From Meishania sp964351985 (lineage in GTDB: Bacteria > Bacteroidota > Bacteroidia > Flavobacteriales > Flavobacteriaceae): a DNA stretch of 64,000 bases. The DNA lies in NCBI GenBank assembly GCA_964351985.1, contig CAYGPR010000020.1, positions 1-64,000 of the forward strand, given 5' to 3'. The notes under the pieces were generated by a model. That model was not told where the DNA came from. It saw nothing but the letters and a program-made list of their open reading frames with translations, and made no database searches. Both the position numbers and the translations under genes were made by a program. This document shows positions 52,300 through 61,082 of this stretch, piece after piece (position 1 is the stretch's first letter; each line of letters begins with the position of its first letter).

Positions 52300-54114
52300 A
52301 TGAAAACAAAAAAACAAAATGGCACTGGGCATATGTTTACCCTGGCCATGGCCGTACTACTGCTCATTGCTTTTTCCTGCAGCTCGGAACCTGAGTTGGA
52401 ACCTGAAGTATCGACTGAACCAAAAGTGATACTTAATTCAGAAGAAAATTCGGAATCCGATGAAAACTTGGAATCCGAAGAAGTCACTGATATAAATTAT
52501 GTCTTATCTGAGTTGGCCAATGGCGCAACCCTGCATGGAGCCAATGGAATTGACATTGGGCCTGATGGCAACCTTTACATCGCTAGTGTTGTTGGCCAGG
52601 AAATCGTTGTTATGAACAAAGAAAACGGAACGATTGTCAATAGGCTTGGAAAAGAGTCGGGAGTAATCGCTCCCGATGACTTGGTATTCGGCCCTGATGG
52701 ATCGCTCTACTGGACCGATATATTGGTCGGAGAAGTAGGTCGTATGACTCCAGATGGGACCATAACCAAACAGTTTGTAGCCCCTGGTGTCAATCCGATT
52801 ACATTCTCACCCAGTTGTCGTCTCTTTGTGGCACTTGATTTTTTAGGGGATGGGTTATATGAACTTGACCCAAATCTAATCGAGCCTCCACGGCCGATAA
52901 TCTTAGCCTCTGAAGCAAACCCTTTCCCGCTTGGCTTTTTTAATTCATTTGACTTCGGCAGCGACGGTCGCTTGTATGGGCCTTTATTTGCCGCAGGTTT
53001 GGTCATTAGTGTGGATGTCGGTAATCCTGGAGATCCTGTCTCTACAGACCCTTTTACTGATGGAACAGTTCAAATAGTAGCTTCCGGATTTAAAAACCCT
53101 GCAGCAGCGAAGTTCGAAGCGGATTGCCTTCTCACGGTACTGGATCAAACAGGGGAGGTTTTTAAGATAAACACCCTGACCGGCGAGAAAACACTGTTCA
53201 CCACCTTGGAACCAGGTTTGGATAATATGGTCTATGCCAAGGATGGCACCCTATATATGAGCAATAATGACGAAGGCTGGGTGGCCGAGATAGGACCCGA
53301 CGGGCAAGCTCGAACCATCAGTCCAGGAGGGTTTATAGCACCCAGTGGGCTGGCCGTTTTGCCTGGGCCGAATAATCAGGACAATGTATTTTTGGGCGAT
53401 ATATTCCGATTGAGACAATTCAATGGCAATACAGGCGAACAGGAAAACAGCTATAAAGGCAATTTAGTCCCCGAAGAAAGTACGCTGTCACTGATATTAC
53501 CGATGAATCTTAAAACAGATGGGAACAACCTTGTGGTCGCTTCATGGTTCAGTGGTGCGGTACAGGTCTGGGATTCCCAAACAAATCAAGTCCTAGAAAA
53601 TTTTGTTATGGGTGCTCCTATCGATGCTGTCCGATTTATGGATGATTTTGTGGTGTCCGATATAGGGCTGGGCGGTGTGGTCTGGGCCAGCGACAATTCG
53701 ATGATACTTCCTATAGACAATGCAAGTGTATTTGCGCCCGGTGGTTTGGCTACCGATGGCGAAACCGTTTGGGTGGCCGACTGGGGCTCTGGTATTGTTC
53801 TGCAAATCGATTTCGAGGGCAAAACCCCAGCTGCACCAGTTGTTGTAGCATCAGGTTTAGTAAATCCCGAAGGGTTGGCTTTGGATAACGACGGAAATTT
53901 ATTGGTAGTTGAAACCGGTGCCTCCCGTCTATCGCATATCGACTTGTCCACCGGTGTGGTAACAGTTGTTGTGGATGGCCTTGAATTTGGTTCGCCTGGT
54001 GGGGAAGGCTTTCCGCCCACGTGGACCTTTGATGCCGTGGCCATGGGTCTATCCGGTGACATCTATGTTACGGGTGGCGGACCCAATATTATTTATCGTC
54101 TCTCACCAGAGTAA
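52300..54114 (+). CDS. NHL/SMP-30-like beta-propeller lipoprotein
   Basis: This 604-residue protein has a lipobox (LIAFSC), a Glu/Ser-rich linker of about 45 residues (residues 30-75) and then a long beta-propeller region. Repeats read NGIDIGPDGNLYIAS, DDLVFGPDGSLYWTDI, NMVYAKDGTLYMSN, GGLATDGETVWVAD and EGLALDNDGNLLVVE. The DG-x-LY pattern is that of NHL or SMP-30/gluconolactonase propellers. The upstream ATG at 52216 is ignored because the signal peptide begins at 52300. It is surface- or periplasm-exposed; a ligand-binding or scaffolding role is likely, and catalysis is unproven. Confidence 0.8.
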   Translation: MKTKKQNGTGHMFTLAMAVLLLIAFSCSSEPELEPEVSTEPKVILNSEENSESDENLESEEVTDINYVLSELANGATLHGANGIDIGPDGNLYIASVVGQEIVVMNKENGTIVNRLGKESGVIAPDDLVFGPDGSLYWTDILVGEVGRMTPDGTITKQFVAPGVNPITFSPSCRLFVALDFLGDGLYELDPNLIEPPRPIILASEANPFPLGFFNSFDFGSDGRLYGPLFAAGLVISVDVGNPGDPVSTDPFTDGTVQIVASGFKNPAAAKFEADCLLTVLDQTGEVFKINTLTGEKTLFTTLEPGLDNMVYAKDGTLYMSNNDEGWVAEIGPDGQARTISPGGFIAPSGLAVLPGPNNQDNVFLGDIFRLRQFNGNTGEQENSYKGNLVPEESTLSLILPMNLKTDGNNLVVASWFSGAVQVWDSQTNQVLENFVMGAPIDAVRFMDDFVVSDIGLGGVVWASDNSMILPIDNASVFAPGGLATDGETVWVADWGSGIVLQIDFEGKTPAAPVVVASGLVNPEGLALDNDGNLLVVETGASRLSHIDLSTGVVTVVVDGLEFGSPGGEGFPPTWTFDAVAMGLSGDIYVTGGGPNIIYRLSPE

Positions 54115-54164
54115 GGTTTATAAAGGTCTTTGAAAAAGAAGTTTTCTTTTTTATGATTTTCTAG

Positions 54165-54216
54165 CCGGTAATCGATACCCTACATTAAGAAGGGATATTA
54201 ATTGCCGGTTTTCTTT
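54165..54216 (+). terminator. Long imperfect terminator hairpin
   Basis: CCGGTAAT...CCCT and AGGG...ATTGCCGG pair over about 16 positions with a mismatch and a bulged A around the short loop ACATTAAGA, followed by TTTTCTTT. It begins about 50 bases after the lipoprotein stop. Confidence 0.55.
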
Positions 54217-54226
54217 ATGTAAACTA

Positions 54227-54321
54227 CCTCGGGGCAAGCCCACGAGGCATTGAAAGGAAACTTAAATTTAGATTTCGACGCAAGCGTCGGAGCATTTTAA
54301 TCTCGATTATCGAGTAAAATG
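54227..54321. repeat. Cluster of three hairpins, possible repeat element or structured RNA
   Basis: Three palindromes follow one another. The first is 54227-54247 (CCTCGGGG / CCCACGAGG, one mismatch), the second 54276-54289 (CGACGC-AA-GCGTCG, perfect) and the third 54293-54321 (CATTTTA-CTCGA / TCGAG-TAAAATG, two-base bulge). GC-rich stems stand out in an AT-rich spacer with no gene. It looks like a dispersed intergenic repeat of the flavobacterial type, or a structured non-coding element. Confidence 0.5.
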
Positions 54322-54509
54322 TGAATGACTAATAGCCTTAACCAACTAAACTTCCTATGTCCAGACATATCAAATTACAATTCGCAAAAACGTCAAAAAT
54401 TCCTAAAGCACTGTTCGATATAAAATGTAATTTTTAGATTTTTCCCAAATACACGAAAAAGTCAAATCACACAAAATTTTGTACATTCCTAATCTTAAAC
54501 CAACTCCAT

Positions 54510-56066
54510 ATGAAGTATCTATTTATTGTCGTCACTTTCTTGCTAGCCATCAATGTCAATGCACAATATTCCTCCGCTCAAATAGATTCCCTTGTAAATG
54601 ATGCACTAGAAAAACTCAACGTAACAGGGGCATCGGTAGCAGTAGTAAAAGACGGCAAGATAATTCATAACAAAGGCTACGGAGTAAAATCGTTTTCCAC
54701 CAAAGAAAAAGTTGACAAGCATACCAATTTTGCCATTGCCAGTAATAGCAAGGCATTTACCACTACCGCTTTGACGCTTTTGGTCGAAGAAGGTAAAATA
54801 AAATGGACGGACAGGATCATCGACCATATTCCCGAGTTCAAGATGTATAATTCGTACGTTACCGAAAATTTCAATATTCAAGATCTGTTGACCCATCGAA
54901 GCGGCCTGGGCCTGGGCATCGGTGATTTGATGATTTTTCCTGACGGGTCCGATTTTACGATGGATGACCTATTGTCAAGTTTTCAGCATTTTAAACCGGT
55001 TTCTGCCTTCAGAACGAAATTCGACTATGATAATTTGTTATATCTGGTGGCCGGGGAATTGATTGCTCGAAAAAGCGGTATGACCTGGGAACAGTTCATA
55101 CAAACAAGAATCTTCAATCCCTTGGGAATGGACAACTCCTCCCCTTCTTTTAAAGATATCAAGGACAAGGGTAATGTTGCTTCGCCACATACGACGGCCT
55201 ACGGAGAAATGAAAGTGCTTCATAATTATGGTGATATGATGAACGGAGCCGCCGGTGGCATCTATGGCAATGTGGATGATCTTACCCAATGGATGATGGT
55301 ACATCTCAACAAAGGTGCCTATGGAGAACAATTAAAGGATACATTGTTTACGGTGGAAAACCAAAATGAAATGTGGATGATTCATACAACGACACGAACG
55401 AATGGAGATCCAAGATATAATTCGCATTTCTCTGGGTATGGACTCGGATGGGACCTGACGGATAAAAAGGGAAATATGGTCGTATCACATACCGGTGGCC
55501 TCCCTGGAATGCTGTCGCGAACAGTACTAATTCCCGATCTGAATTTGGGCATCGTCGTCTTGACCAATACCGAACCAGGCGGCGCAGGGGTATTCGTAGG
55601 CGTCTCGAGAACTTTGGTCGATAGTTATTTAGAATTGGATGATTTTGGGTGGATAAACAAGTTCGTCGAGTATTTCAAAGAAAGAAAAGGCGAATCGGAA
55701 GCCGTGGTCAACAAAGTATGGAAAACGGTAACCGCCAACAAAAAGAAAAACATATATAAAGAAGCCTATATGGGCAGCTATCAAGACCCTTGGTTTGGCA
55801 AAGTAGAGGTATTCGACAAAAACGGAACCTTATGGATGAAATGTCATCGCTCACCAAAACTTAACGGGCCTATGGTATTTTATAAGGGCAACACTTTTGC
55901 CGTAAAATGGGAGTACCAAGATATGAACGCCGATATCTTCGCCATATTCCAATTGGATGAAGAAGGCAAGGCAGTCGGACTAAAAATGAAGGGTATATCC
56001 CCCGATATAGACTTTAGTTTCGATTTTCAGGATCTTGACCTTCATAGAATCAAAATCGACGAATAG
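54510..56066 (+). CDS. Class C beta-lactamase-like serine hydrolase with DUF3471
   Basis: This 518-residue exported protein has a signal peptide (about 1-19). A serine beta-lactamase/transpeptidase-like domain (about 24-370) carries the S-x-x-K motif at Ser78-Lys81 (SNSK) and Tyr-x-Asn at Tyr173-Asn175 (YDN). HTGGLPGM near residue 330 supplies the third element in place of KTG. A C-terminal DUF3471-type beta domain covers about 400-510. These proteins are usually peptidases or esterases acting on D-amino-acid-containing or other small substrates and not true antibiotic-resistance enzymes. Its position in the run of exported hydrolases supports this. Confidence 0.85.
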   Translation: MKYLFIVVTFLLAINVNAQYSSAQIDSLVNDALEKLNVTGASVAVVKDGKIIHNKGYGVKSFSTKEKVDKHTNFAIASNSKAFTTTALTLLVEEGKIKWTDRIIDHIPEFKMYNSYVTENFNIQDLLTHRSGLGLGIGDLMIFPDGSDFTMDDLLSSFQHFKPVSAFRTKFDYDNLLYLVAGELIARKSGMTWEQFIQTRIFNPLGMDNSSPSFKDIKDKGNVASPHTTAYGEMKVLHNYGDMMNGAAGGIYGNVDDLTQWMMVHLNKGAYGEQLKDTLFTVENQNEMWMIHTTTRTNGDPRYNSHFSGYGLGWDLTDKKGNMVVSHTGGLPGMLSRTVLIPDLNLGIVVLTNTEPGGAGVFVGVSRTLVDSYLELDDFGWINKFVEYFKERKGESEAVVNKVWKTVTANKKKNIYKEAYMGSYQDPWFGKVEVFDKNGTLWMKCHRSPKLNGPMVFYKGNTFAVKWEYQDMNADIFAIFQLDEEGKAVGLKMKGISPDIDFSFDFQDLDLHRIKIDE

Positions 56067-56122
56067 ACCTACTGTGATTCTGGGCGTAATCTGGGATTTT
56101 ATATTGAAAAGATTTGAAAGGA

Positions 56123-56773
56123 ATGGAGCAAGCGATTACCATAATCGTATACATACATGCAATACTTGGTGGAATAGGACTAGTTATGGGTTTTGGTAGC
56201 ATGGCAATCAAAAAGGGAGGAAAACTCCATAAAAAGATGGGCCGCATATTTTCAATAAGTATGATCGGCAGTTGTGTTCTAATCATACCTGTTGCTTGGA
56301 TGCCAAATCATAAAAGCCTGTTTCTATTTCTTATTTCGTTGTTTACCATCTATTTGGTACTGGTCGGTCAGCGTGCACTAACGTTCAAAGGAAGAACCAA
56401 ACGAAGTGCATCAAAGTTAGATTTGGGTATTTCATCAATCATGCTTATGTTTTCGATATTTATGTTCCTATATGGTCTGTATGGATTCTTGAATCCTTTT
56501 GCCGATAATATTCTCTTTTTGGTTTTTGGCGGATTGGGAATCTTCCTGACCGTTAAGAACTTTCAGTTCTATAAAAATTTCAAAGAATTAAAGATAGCAT
56601 GGCTACTAACACATTTAACCCATATGATAGCCGCCTTAATTGCCTCGATTACGGCTTTTATAGTAGCTGGTCTGAAATTGTGGACTATAATGGCCTGGAT
56701 TCTACCTTCCATTATTGGAACAGTTTATATTGTTTATTGGCGATTGAAGACAAAAGGAAAATTAAAATCGTAA
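56123..56773 (+). CDS. DUF2306-like membrane protein
   Basis: This 216-residue polytopic protein has about seven hydrophobic segments. IIVYIHAILGGIGLVMGFGSM, then KGGKLHKKMGRIFSISM and a conserved HLTHMIAALIASITAF late in the sequence are typical of the DUF2306 heme-like or redox-like membrane family. I start at the ATG at 56123, which has GAAAGGA in front; a TTG at 56114 is less likely. There is no obvious functional link to its neighbours. It lies 56 bases behind the serine hydrolase gene on the same strand. Confidence 0.7.
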   Translation: MEQAITIIVYIHAILGGIGLVMGFGSMAIKKGGKLHKKMGRIFSISMIGSCVLIIPVAWMPNHKSLFLFLISLFTIYLVLVGQRALTFKGRTKRSASKLDLGISSIMLMFSIFMFLYGLYGFLNPFADNILFLVFGGLGIFLTVKNFQFYKNFKELKIAWLLTHLTHMIAALIASITAFIVAGLKLWTIMAWILPSIIGTVYIVYWRLKTKGKLKS

Positions 56774-56870
56774 ACGGGTCAATAAACCAAACTCTTAAAA
56801 ACATTTTACATTTTAAAGGAACATTGCATTAGTGCTAAATTTTTATTCGTTAAAAAATGAATTTTACTAA

Positions 56871-58256
56871 ATGATACGACTTCTTTTTACTTGCTTGTCA
56901 CTCTTTATTATGGGCTTGTCTACAGCCCAAAAGCTAAAAGTCAGCGAAAACAATAGGTTCTTGGTCACCGAAAACGGAGACCCTTTTTTCTATATGGCCG
57001 ATACGGCTTGGGAACTTTTTCATCGCTGTGATCGAGAGGAGGCAAATATGTACCTCGAGAAAAGGGACGAACAAGGCTTTAATGTAATTCAAGCCGTAGC
57101 CCTGGCAGAGATAAATGGTTTGAATACCCCAAATCCGTATGGGGAAACACCTTTACTGAACAACAATCCCGAAACCCCGAATCCGAACTATTTTGAACAT
57201 GTCGATTATATCATCAAAAAGGCAGACAGTCTGGGAATTTATATAGCACTTCTTCCAACTTGGGGCGATAAACTCGACAAAAGAGGTTGGGGCGTTGGCC
57301 CGGAGGTATTCAATGAGAAAAATGCTAGGGTATTCGGAAACTGGATCGGTGCACGATACAAAGACTACGACAATATTATCTGGATAATCGGTGGAGATCG
57401 AAATCCCAAAGAAGATACTAATCAAGTCGAAGTATGGAACCAAATGGCCGAGGGCATCGCCGAATCGGCGGGAGGGTATGAAGAAACCCTGATGAGCTAT
57501 CATCCGCAACCTAAAGAAAACGGCGGTTCCTCGACCTGGTTCCACAATCAAAAATGGCTCGATTTCAATATGCACCAAACCGGACATTGTGCCAATCAAG
57601 GTACGTACCAGCACATCGAAAACGACTATAATTTGACTCCCGTAAAACCGACTCTGGATGGCGAACCACTCTATGAAGACCACCCCAATTGTTTCAATGC
57701 CAAAGAATTAGGCCATAGTGTTCCTGAAGATATTCGCCGCATCATGTATTGGAACGTTTTTGCAGGAGCATTCGGGCAGACCTATGGCTGTCACGATGTT
57801 TGGCAAATGTATGCTTTGGATAAAGAAGGTATAAATCAACCATTACGCCCTTGGCCCGTAGCGTTGGATCTGCCCATGGCGAATCAAGTGAAGCATTTAA
57901 AACATTTGATGTTGTCACGTCCGTTTTTGAGCCGAATTCCCAATCAGGCCATGGTTTTGGATGCACAGGAAGAAACTAGCGATTACGTGATAGCCACTAT
58001 AGATAGCGATGGTGCGTATACCATGATTTATTTCCCTACGGGAAAAACAATGAATCTCGACCTTTCAAAAATTTCAGGAAACCAATTGAAAGGTTGGTGG
58101 TATGATCCCAGAACCGGAAATGCCTTTCCGGCATCGGAAATTCCAAAATCGTCTAAGATTTCCATTACCCCGCCCACTTCCGGAAAAGGCCATGATTGGG
58201 TCCTGATAATTGATGACGCATCGAAAAACTTCAAGACTCCCGGAAAAAGAAATTGA
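56871..58256 (+). CDS. GH140-like (apiosidase-type, DUF4038) glycoside hydrolase
   Basis: This 461-residue exported enzyme has a signal peptide (about 1-19) and then a DUF4038/apiosidase-like TIM barrel (about 25-360). Its landmarks are FFYMADTAWELFHR, NYFEHVDYIIKKADSLGIY and IIWIIGGDRNP, whose Asp176 is a candidate catalytic acid, then TLDGEPLYED, where Glu265 is the likely partner. A short C-terminal beta domain (about 380-461; WYDPRTGNAF, HDWVLII) follows. GH140 enzymes remove apiose side chains from rhamnogalacturonan II. No other pectin-degrading genes are nearby, so this one may have another target in algal or plant polysaccharide. Confidence 0.8.
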   Translation: MIRLLFTCLSLFIMGLSTAQKLKVSENNRFLVTENGDPFFYMADTAWELFHRCDREEANMYLEKRDEQGFNVIQAVALAEINGLNTPNPYGETPLLNNNPETPNPNYFEHVDYIIKKADSLGIYIALLPTWGDKLDKRGWGVGPEVFNEKNARVFGNWIGARYKDYDNIIWIIGGDRNPKEDTNQVEVWNQMAEGIAESAGGYEETLMSYHPQPKENGGSSTWFHNQKWLDFNMHQTGHCANQGTYQHIENDYNLTPVKPTLDGEPLYEDHPNCFNAKELGHSVPEDIRRIMYWNVFAGAFGQTYGCHDVWQMYALDKEGINQPLRPWPVALDLPMANQVKHLKHLMLSRPFLSRIPNQAMVLDAQEETSDYVIATIDSDGAYTMIYFPTGKTMNLDLSKISGNQLKGWWYDPRTGNAFPASEIPKSSKISITPPTSGKGHDWVLIIDDASKNFKTPGKRN

Positions 58257-58313
58257 AATCGAGTTGAATTATCCCGTCAAAAAAATTAACTTCCTTTCCT
58301 AATTCAAAATGAA

Positions 58314-60500
58314 ATGAGACAGCATTTAATGACCCTATTATTGGTTTTCGCATTCGGCTTTGTAAGCGCCCAAGAGTCGATTACCGGTTTTACTCCAGAG
58401 AACGCAAAAAAACAGCAGGCCATGGAAAAAGTCTTTGAGGCAAAACTTTCCGCCGACAATTTGGATAAATGGATGCAGCGTATGGCGGCAGAACCGCACT
58501 GGGTCGGCACGGAATATGGTGAGAAAAATGCGAAATGGATACAGCAGCAGTTCAAATCATGGGGATATGATGCTAAAATTGAAACCTATCATGTGCTGTT
58601 CCCCTACCCTAAAACAAGGGTTTTAGAGATGACCGGACCGACTAACTATAAAGCAAAATTGACCGCCGTACCTGTCGAGGGAGATGAGTTTACCGCCCAA
58701 GGCGATGCACTTTTACCAAGCTACAACGCCTTTTCTACAGATGGTGATGTCGAAGCGGAATTGGTATTCGTGAATTATGGTATTCCCAGCGACTATGAGG
58801 AACTCGAAAAATTGGGTATCGATGTCAAAGGAAAAATCGTAATCGCCAAATACCAAGGTTCTTGGCGAGGCATAAAGCCCAAATTGGCGGCTGAAAATGG
58901 AGCGATAGGCTGTATCATTTATTCTGATCCACAAGATGATGGTTATGTACAAGGCGATGTATATCCCAAGGGGGCATACAAAAACAAAACGGGCGTGCAA
59001 CGTGGTTCGGTAATGGATATGCCTACCTATCCCGGTGATGTATTGACTCCCGGTTATGCGGCGACCAAAGATGCCAAACGTTTAGATCGAAAAGACGCAC
59101 CGACCATTACCAAGATTCCCGTATTGCCTATTTCCTATGAAGATGCGGCACCGTTGTTGGCCGCTTTGGAAGGTCCTGTGGTTCCTGATTCTTGGAAAGG
59201 TGGGTTACCGATTACCTATCATATAGGTCCCGGCCCGGCGAAAGTCCATTTAAAATTGGAATTCGATTGGAAAATCGTTCCTGCCCATAATGTAATCGCT
59301 ACGATGAAAGGAACGGAATTCCCTGATCAATGGGTTATGCGGGGCAACCACCACGATGCGTGGGTACATGGGGCCAATGACCCGATTAGTGGCATGGTCG
59401 CACTTATGGAAGAGGCTCGCGCCATTGGCGAATTGGCCAAAAAAGGCCAAAAACCAAAACGTACGCTAGTCTACGCTGCCTGGGATGCCGAAGAAGAAGG
59501 CCTAATAGGTTCGACCGAATGGGTCGAGGACCATAAAAAGGAGTTACAGGAAAAGCTTGTTGCATACATTAATACCGATGGTAATGGCCGTGGGTTTTTG
59601 GGGGCCGGAGGATCCCATTCGTTACAAAAGATGGTCGGTGAAGTAGCAGGTTCGGTAACGGATCCACAACGAGATGTATCGATACGGGAAAGAAGAATGG
59701 CCGTAGATCAAGTCAACGGCGGAAATGATAAATTCGAACTCTATGCGCTAGGTTCAGGTTCCGATTATACCCCTTTCATACAGCATGCTGGAATTGCGGC
59801 GCTTAATCTCGGTTTTGGTGGCGAGAATGGTGGAGGGGAGTATCATACCATCTACGATACCTATCCGCATTACAAAAGATTCAAAGATCCGGAATTTGCT
59901 TACGGTGTAGCACTGGCAAATACCGCTGGAAGAATTACACTTCGTTTGGCGAATGCCGACGTCTTACCCTTCGAATTTCAGCAATGGCATGCCACCGTTT
60001 CGGATTACTTGGATGAGATAATGAAGAATACCGAATCGATGCGTTCAGATGTTGAAAAACACAATACAATGGTCGACAAAAACCTTTTTGAATTGGCTGC
60101 GGATCCTACAAAGCCTTTTAAAAAACCCGAAAAGAAAGATGCAGTACCCTTTTTGGATTTTACGCCTTTGCAAAACGCCATGGCAGACCTAAAATCCACT
60201 ATCACCGAATTTTCAAAAATGGATGTTTCAAAGTTATCCGTTGAAAAGCGAAATGCACTTAACAAGAGATTAATGATGGCCGAGCATAAACTCACTTCCG
60301 AAACCGGATTGCCCAGACGCTCATGGTACAAACATCAAATCTATGCACCCGGATTTTATACCGGTTACGGTGTCAAGACCTTACCAGGAGTTCGCGAAGC
60401 GATCGAACAAAAAAATTGGAAAGAAACGCAGGAGCAGATTACCAAGCTTGCAGGCACATTAAATGCATTTAACGAGCATGTACAGGAAATGAACAAATAA
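58314..60500 (+). CDS. M28-family peptidase, glutamate-carboxypeptidase-II-like
   Basis: This 728-residue exported zinc peptidase has a signal peptide (about 1-19), a PA domain (about 120-260), an M28 catalytic domain and a C-terminal transferrin-receptor-like dimerisation domain (about 590-728). The metal ligands are seen in GNHHDAWVHGANDPISG (His and Asp), WDAEEEGLIGSTEW (Glu), INTDGNG (Asp) and EYHTIYDTY (His). This is the same order as in human glutamate carboxypeptidase II, and the acid in DAEEEG is the general base. It should release C-terminal acidic residues or other dipeptides in the periplasm. Confidence 0.93.
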   Translation: MRQHLMTLLLVFAFGFVSAQESITGFTPENAKKQQAMEKVFEAKLSADNLDKWMQRMAAEPHWVGTEYGEKNAKWIQQQFKSWGYDAKIETYHVLFPYPKTRVLEMTGPTNYKAKLTAVPVEGDEFTAQGDALLPSYNAFSTDGDVEAELVFVNYGIPSDYEELEKLGIDVKGKIVIAKYQGSWRGIKPKLAAENGAIGCIIYSDPQDDGYVQGDVYPKGAYKNKTGVQRGSVMDMPTYPGDVLTPGYAATKDAKRLDRKDAPTITKIPVLPISYEDAAPLLAALEGPVVPDSWKGGLPITYHIGPGPAKVHLKLEFDWKIVPAHNVIATMKGTEFPDQWVMRGNHHDAWVHGANDPISGMVALMEEARAIGELAKKGQKPKRTLVYAAWDAEEEGLIGSTEWVEDHKKELQEKLVAYINTDGNGRGFLGAGGSHSLQKMVGEVAGSVTDPQRDVSIRERRMAVDQVNGGNDKFELYALGSGSDYTPFIQHAGIAALNLGFGGENGGGEYHTIYDTYPHYKRFKDPEFAYGVALANTAGRITLRLANADVLPFEFQQWHATVSDYLDEIMKNTESMRSDVEKHNTMVDKNLFELAADPTKPFKKPEKKDAVPFLDFTPLQNAMADLKSTITEFSKMDVSKLSVEKRNALNKRLMMAEHKLTSETGLPRRSWYKHQIYAPGFYTGYGVKTLPGVREAIEQKNWKETQEQITKLAGTLNAFNEHVQEMNK

Positions 60501-60513
60501 AAATCAAAGAACT

Positions 60514-60738
60514 ATGGAATCGAACTATGAAAAAATATATACCGGAAGCTCTTTCGTGGCACATAGAATCGTTAGCAAGTTGCATGGTTTGGGAATTGAA
60601 GCCGTGGTCAAAGATGAAGCGGAATCCGGTCGATTGGCCGGGTTCGCCACTACCTCTTCGGGACTTGTGGATTTGTTCGTACATAAAGATGAGGTTTCAA
60701 AAGCTACTTCAATAGTGGAAGAGGAAATCAAAGAATGA
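60514..60738 (+). CDS. DUF2007-like small signal-transducing-type protein
   Basis: This 74-residue soluble protein has a ferredoxin-like DUF2007 fold: YEKIYTGSSFVAHRIVSKLHGLGIEAVVKDE, then DLFVHKDEVSKATSIVEEEI, given as landmarks. The family is called putative signal transducer but has no proven function. It lies 13 bases behind the M28 peptidase stop, so it may be co-transcribed, and it precedes a 344-base gap. It has no signal peptide, so it acts in the cytoplasm. Confidence 0.8.
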   Translation: MESNYEKIYTGSSFVAHRIVSKLHGLGIEAVVKDEAESGRLAGFATTSSGLVDLFVHKDEVSKATSIVEEEIKE

Positions 60739-61082
60739 TCATATAGATTTTATCGAATAGCCAAATTAAATGCTGTTCACACATTTTTTAGAACGGAATG
60801 GACTTTAATAACCTCATTGGACACAATTTTACTTTCTAGGATAATCTTCTTCCTTAATTTCGCTATCTTAGAAACGAGCAATTCATTACTTCATGCTTTT
60901 TAGGTATTGCTCTTTATTCCCCCAAAGTTATTTTTTACGATTAAAAGTCTAAAAAGTCACACATTGTTTTAACAAACAATGACATTTTAGTATTCAAGTT
61001 ATAAGTATCATCTCAAAAGTTCCGATTTAAAAGTAAAATCAATATCAAAGGAGCACTAATAGTAATAGATTAACCGACAATC
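60739..61082. other. Intergenic region with one hairpin, no gene seen
   Basis: CATTGTTT at 60962-60969 and AAACAATG at 60974-60981 form an eight-pair hairpin with a TAAC loop, but no T run follows, so it is not an obvious terminator. The remaining sequence is AT-rich with no coding frame or RNA gene recognised. Confidence 0.5.

Noticed and set aside
54510..56066. Antibiotic-resistance beta-lactamase
   Set aside because: The SxxK and YxN motifs fit class C-like hydrolases in general, but the KTG box is replaced by HTG and a DUF3471 domain follows, as in peptidase/esterase-type members.
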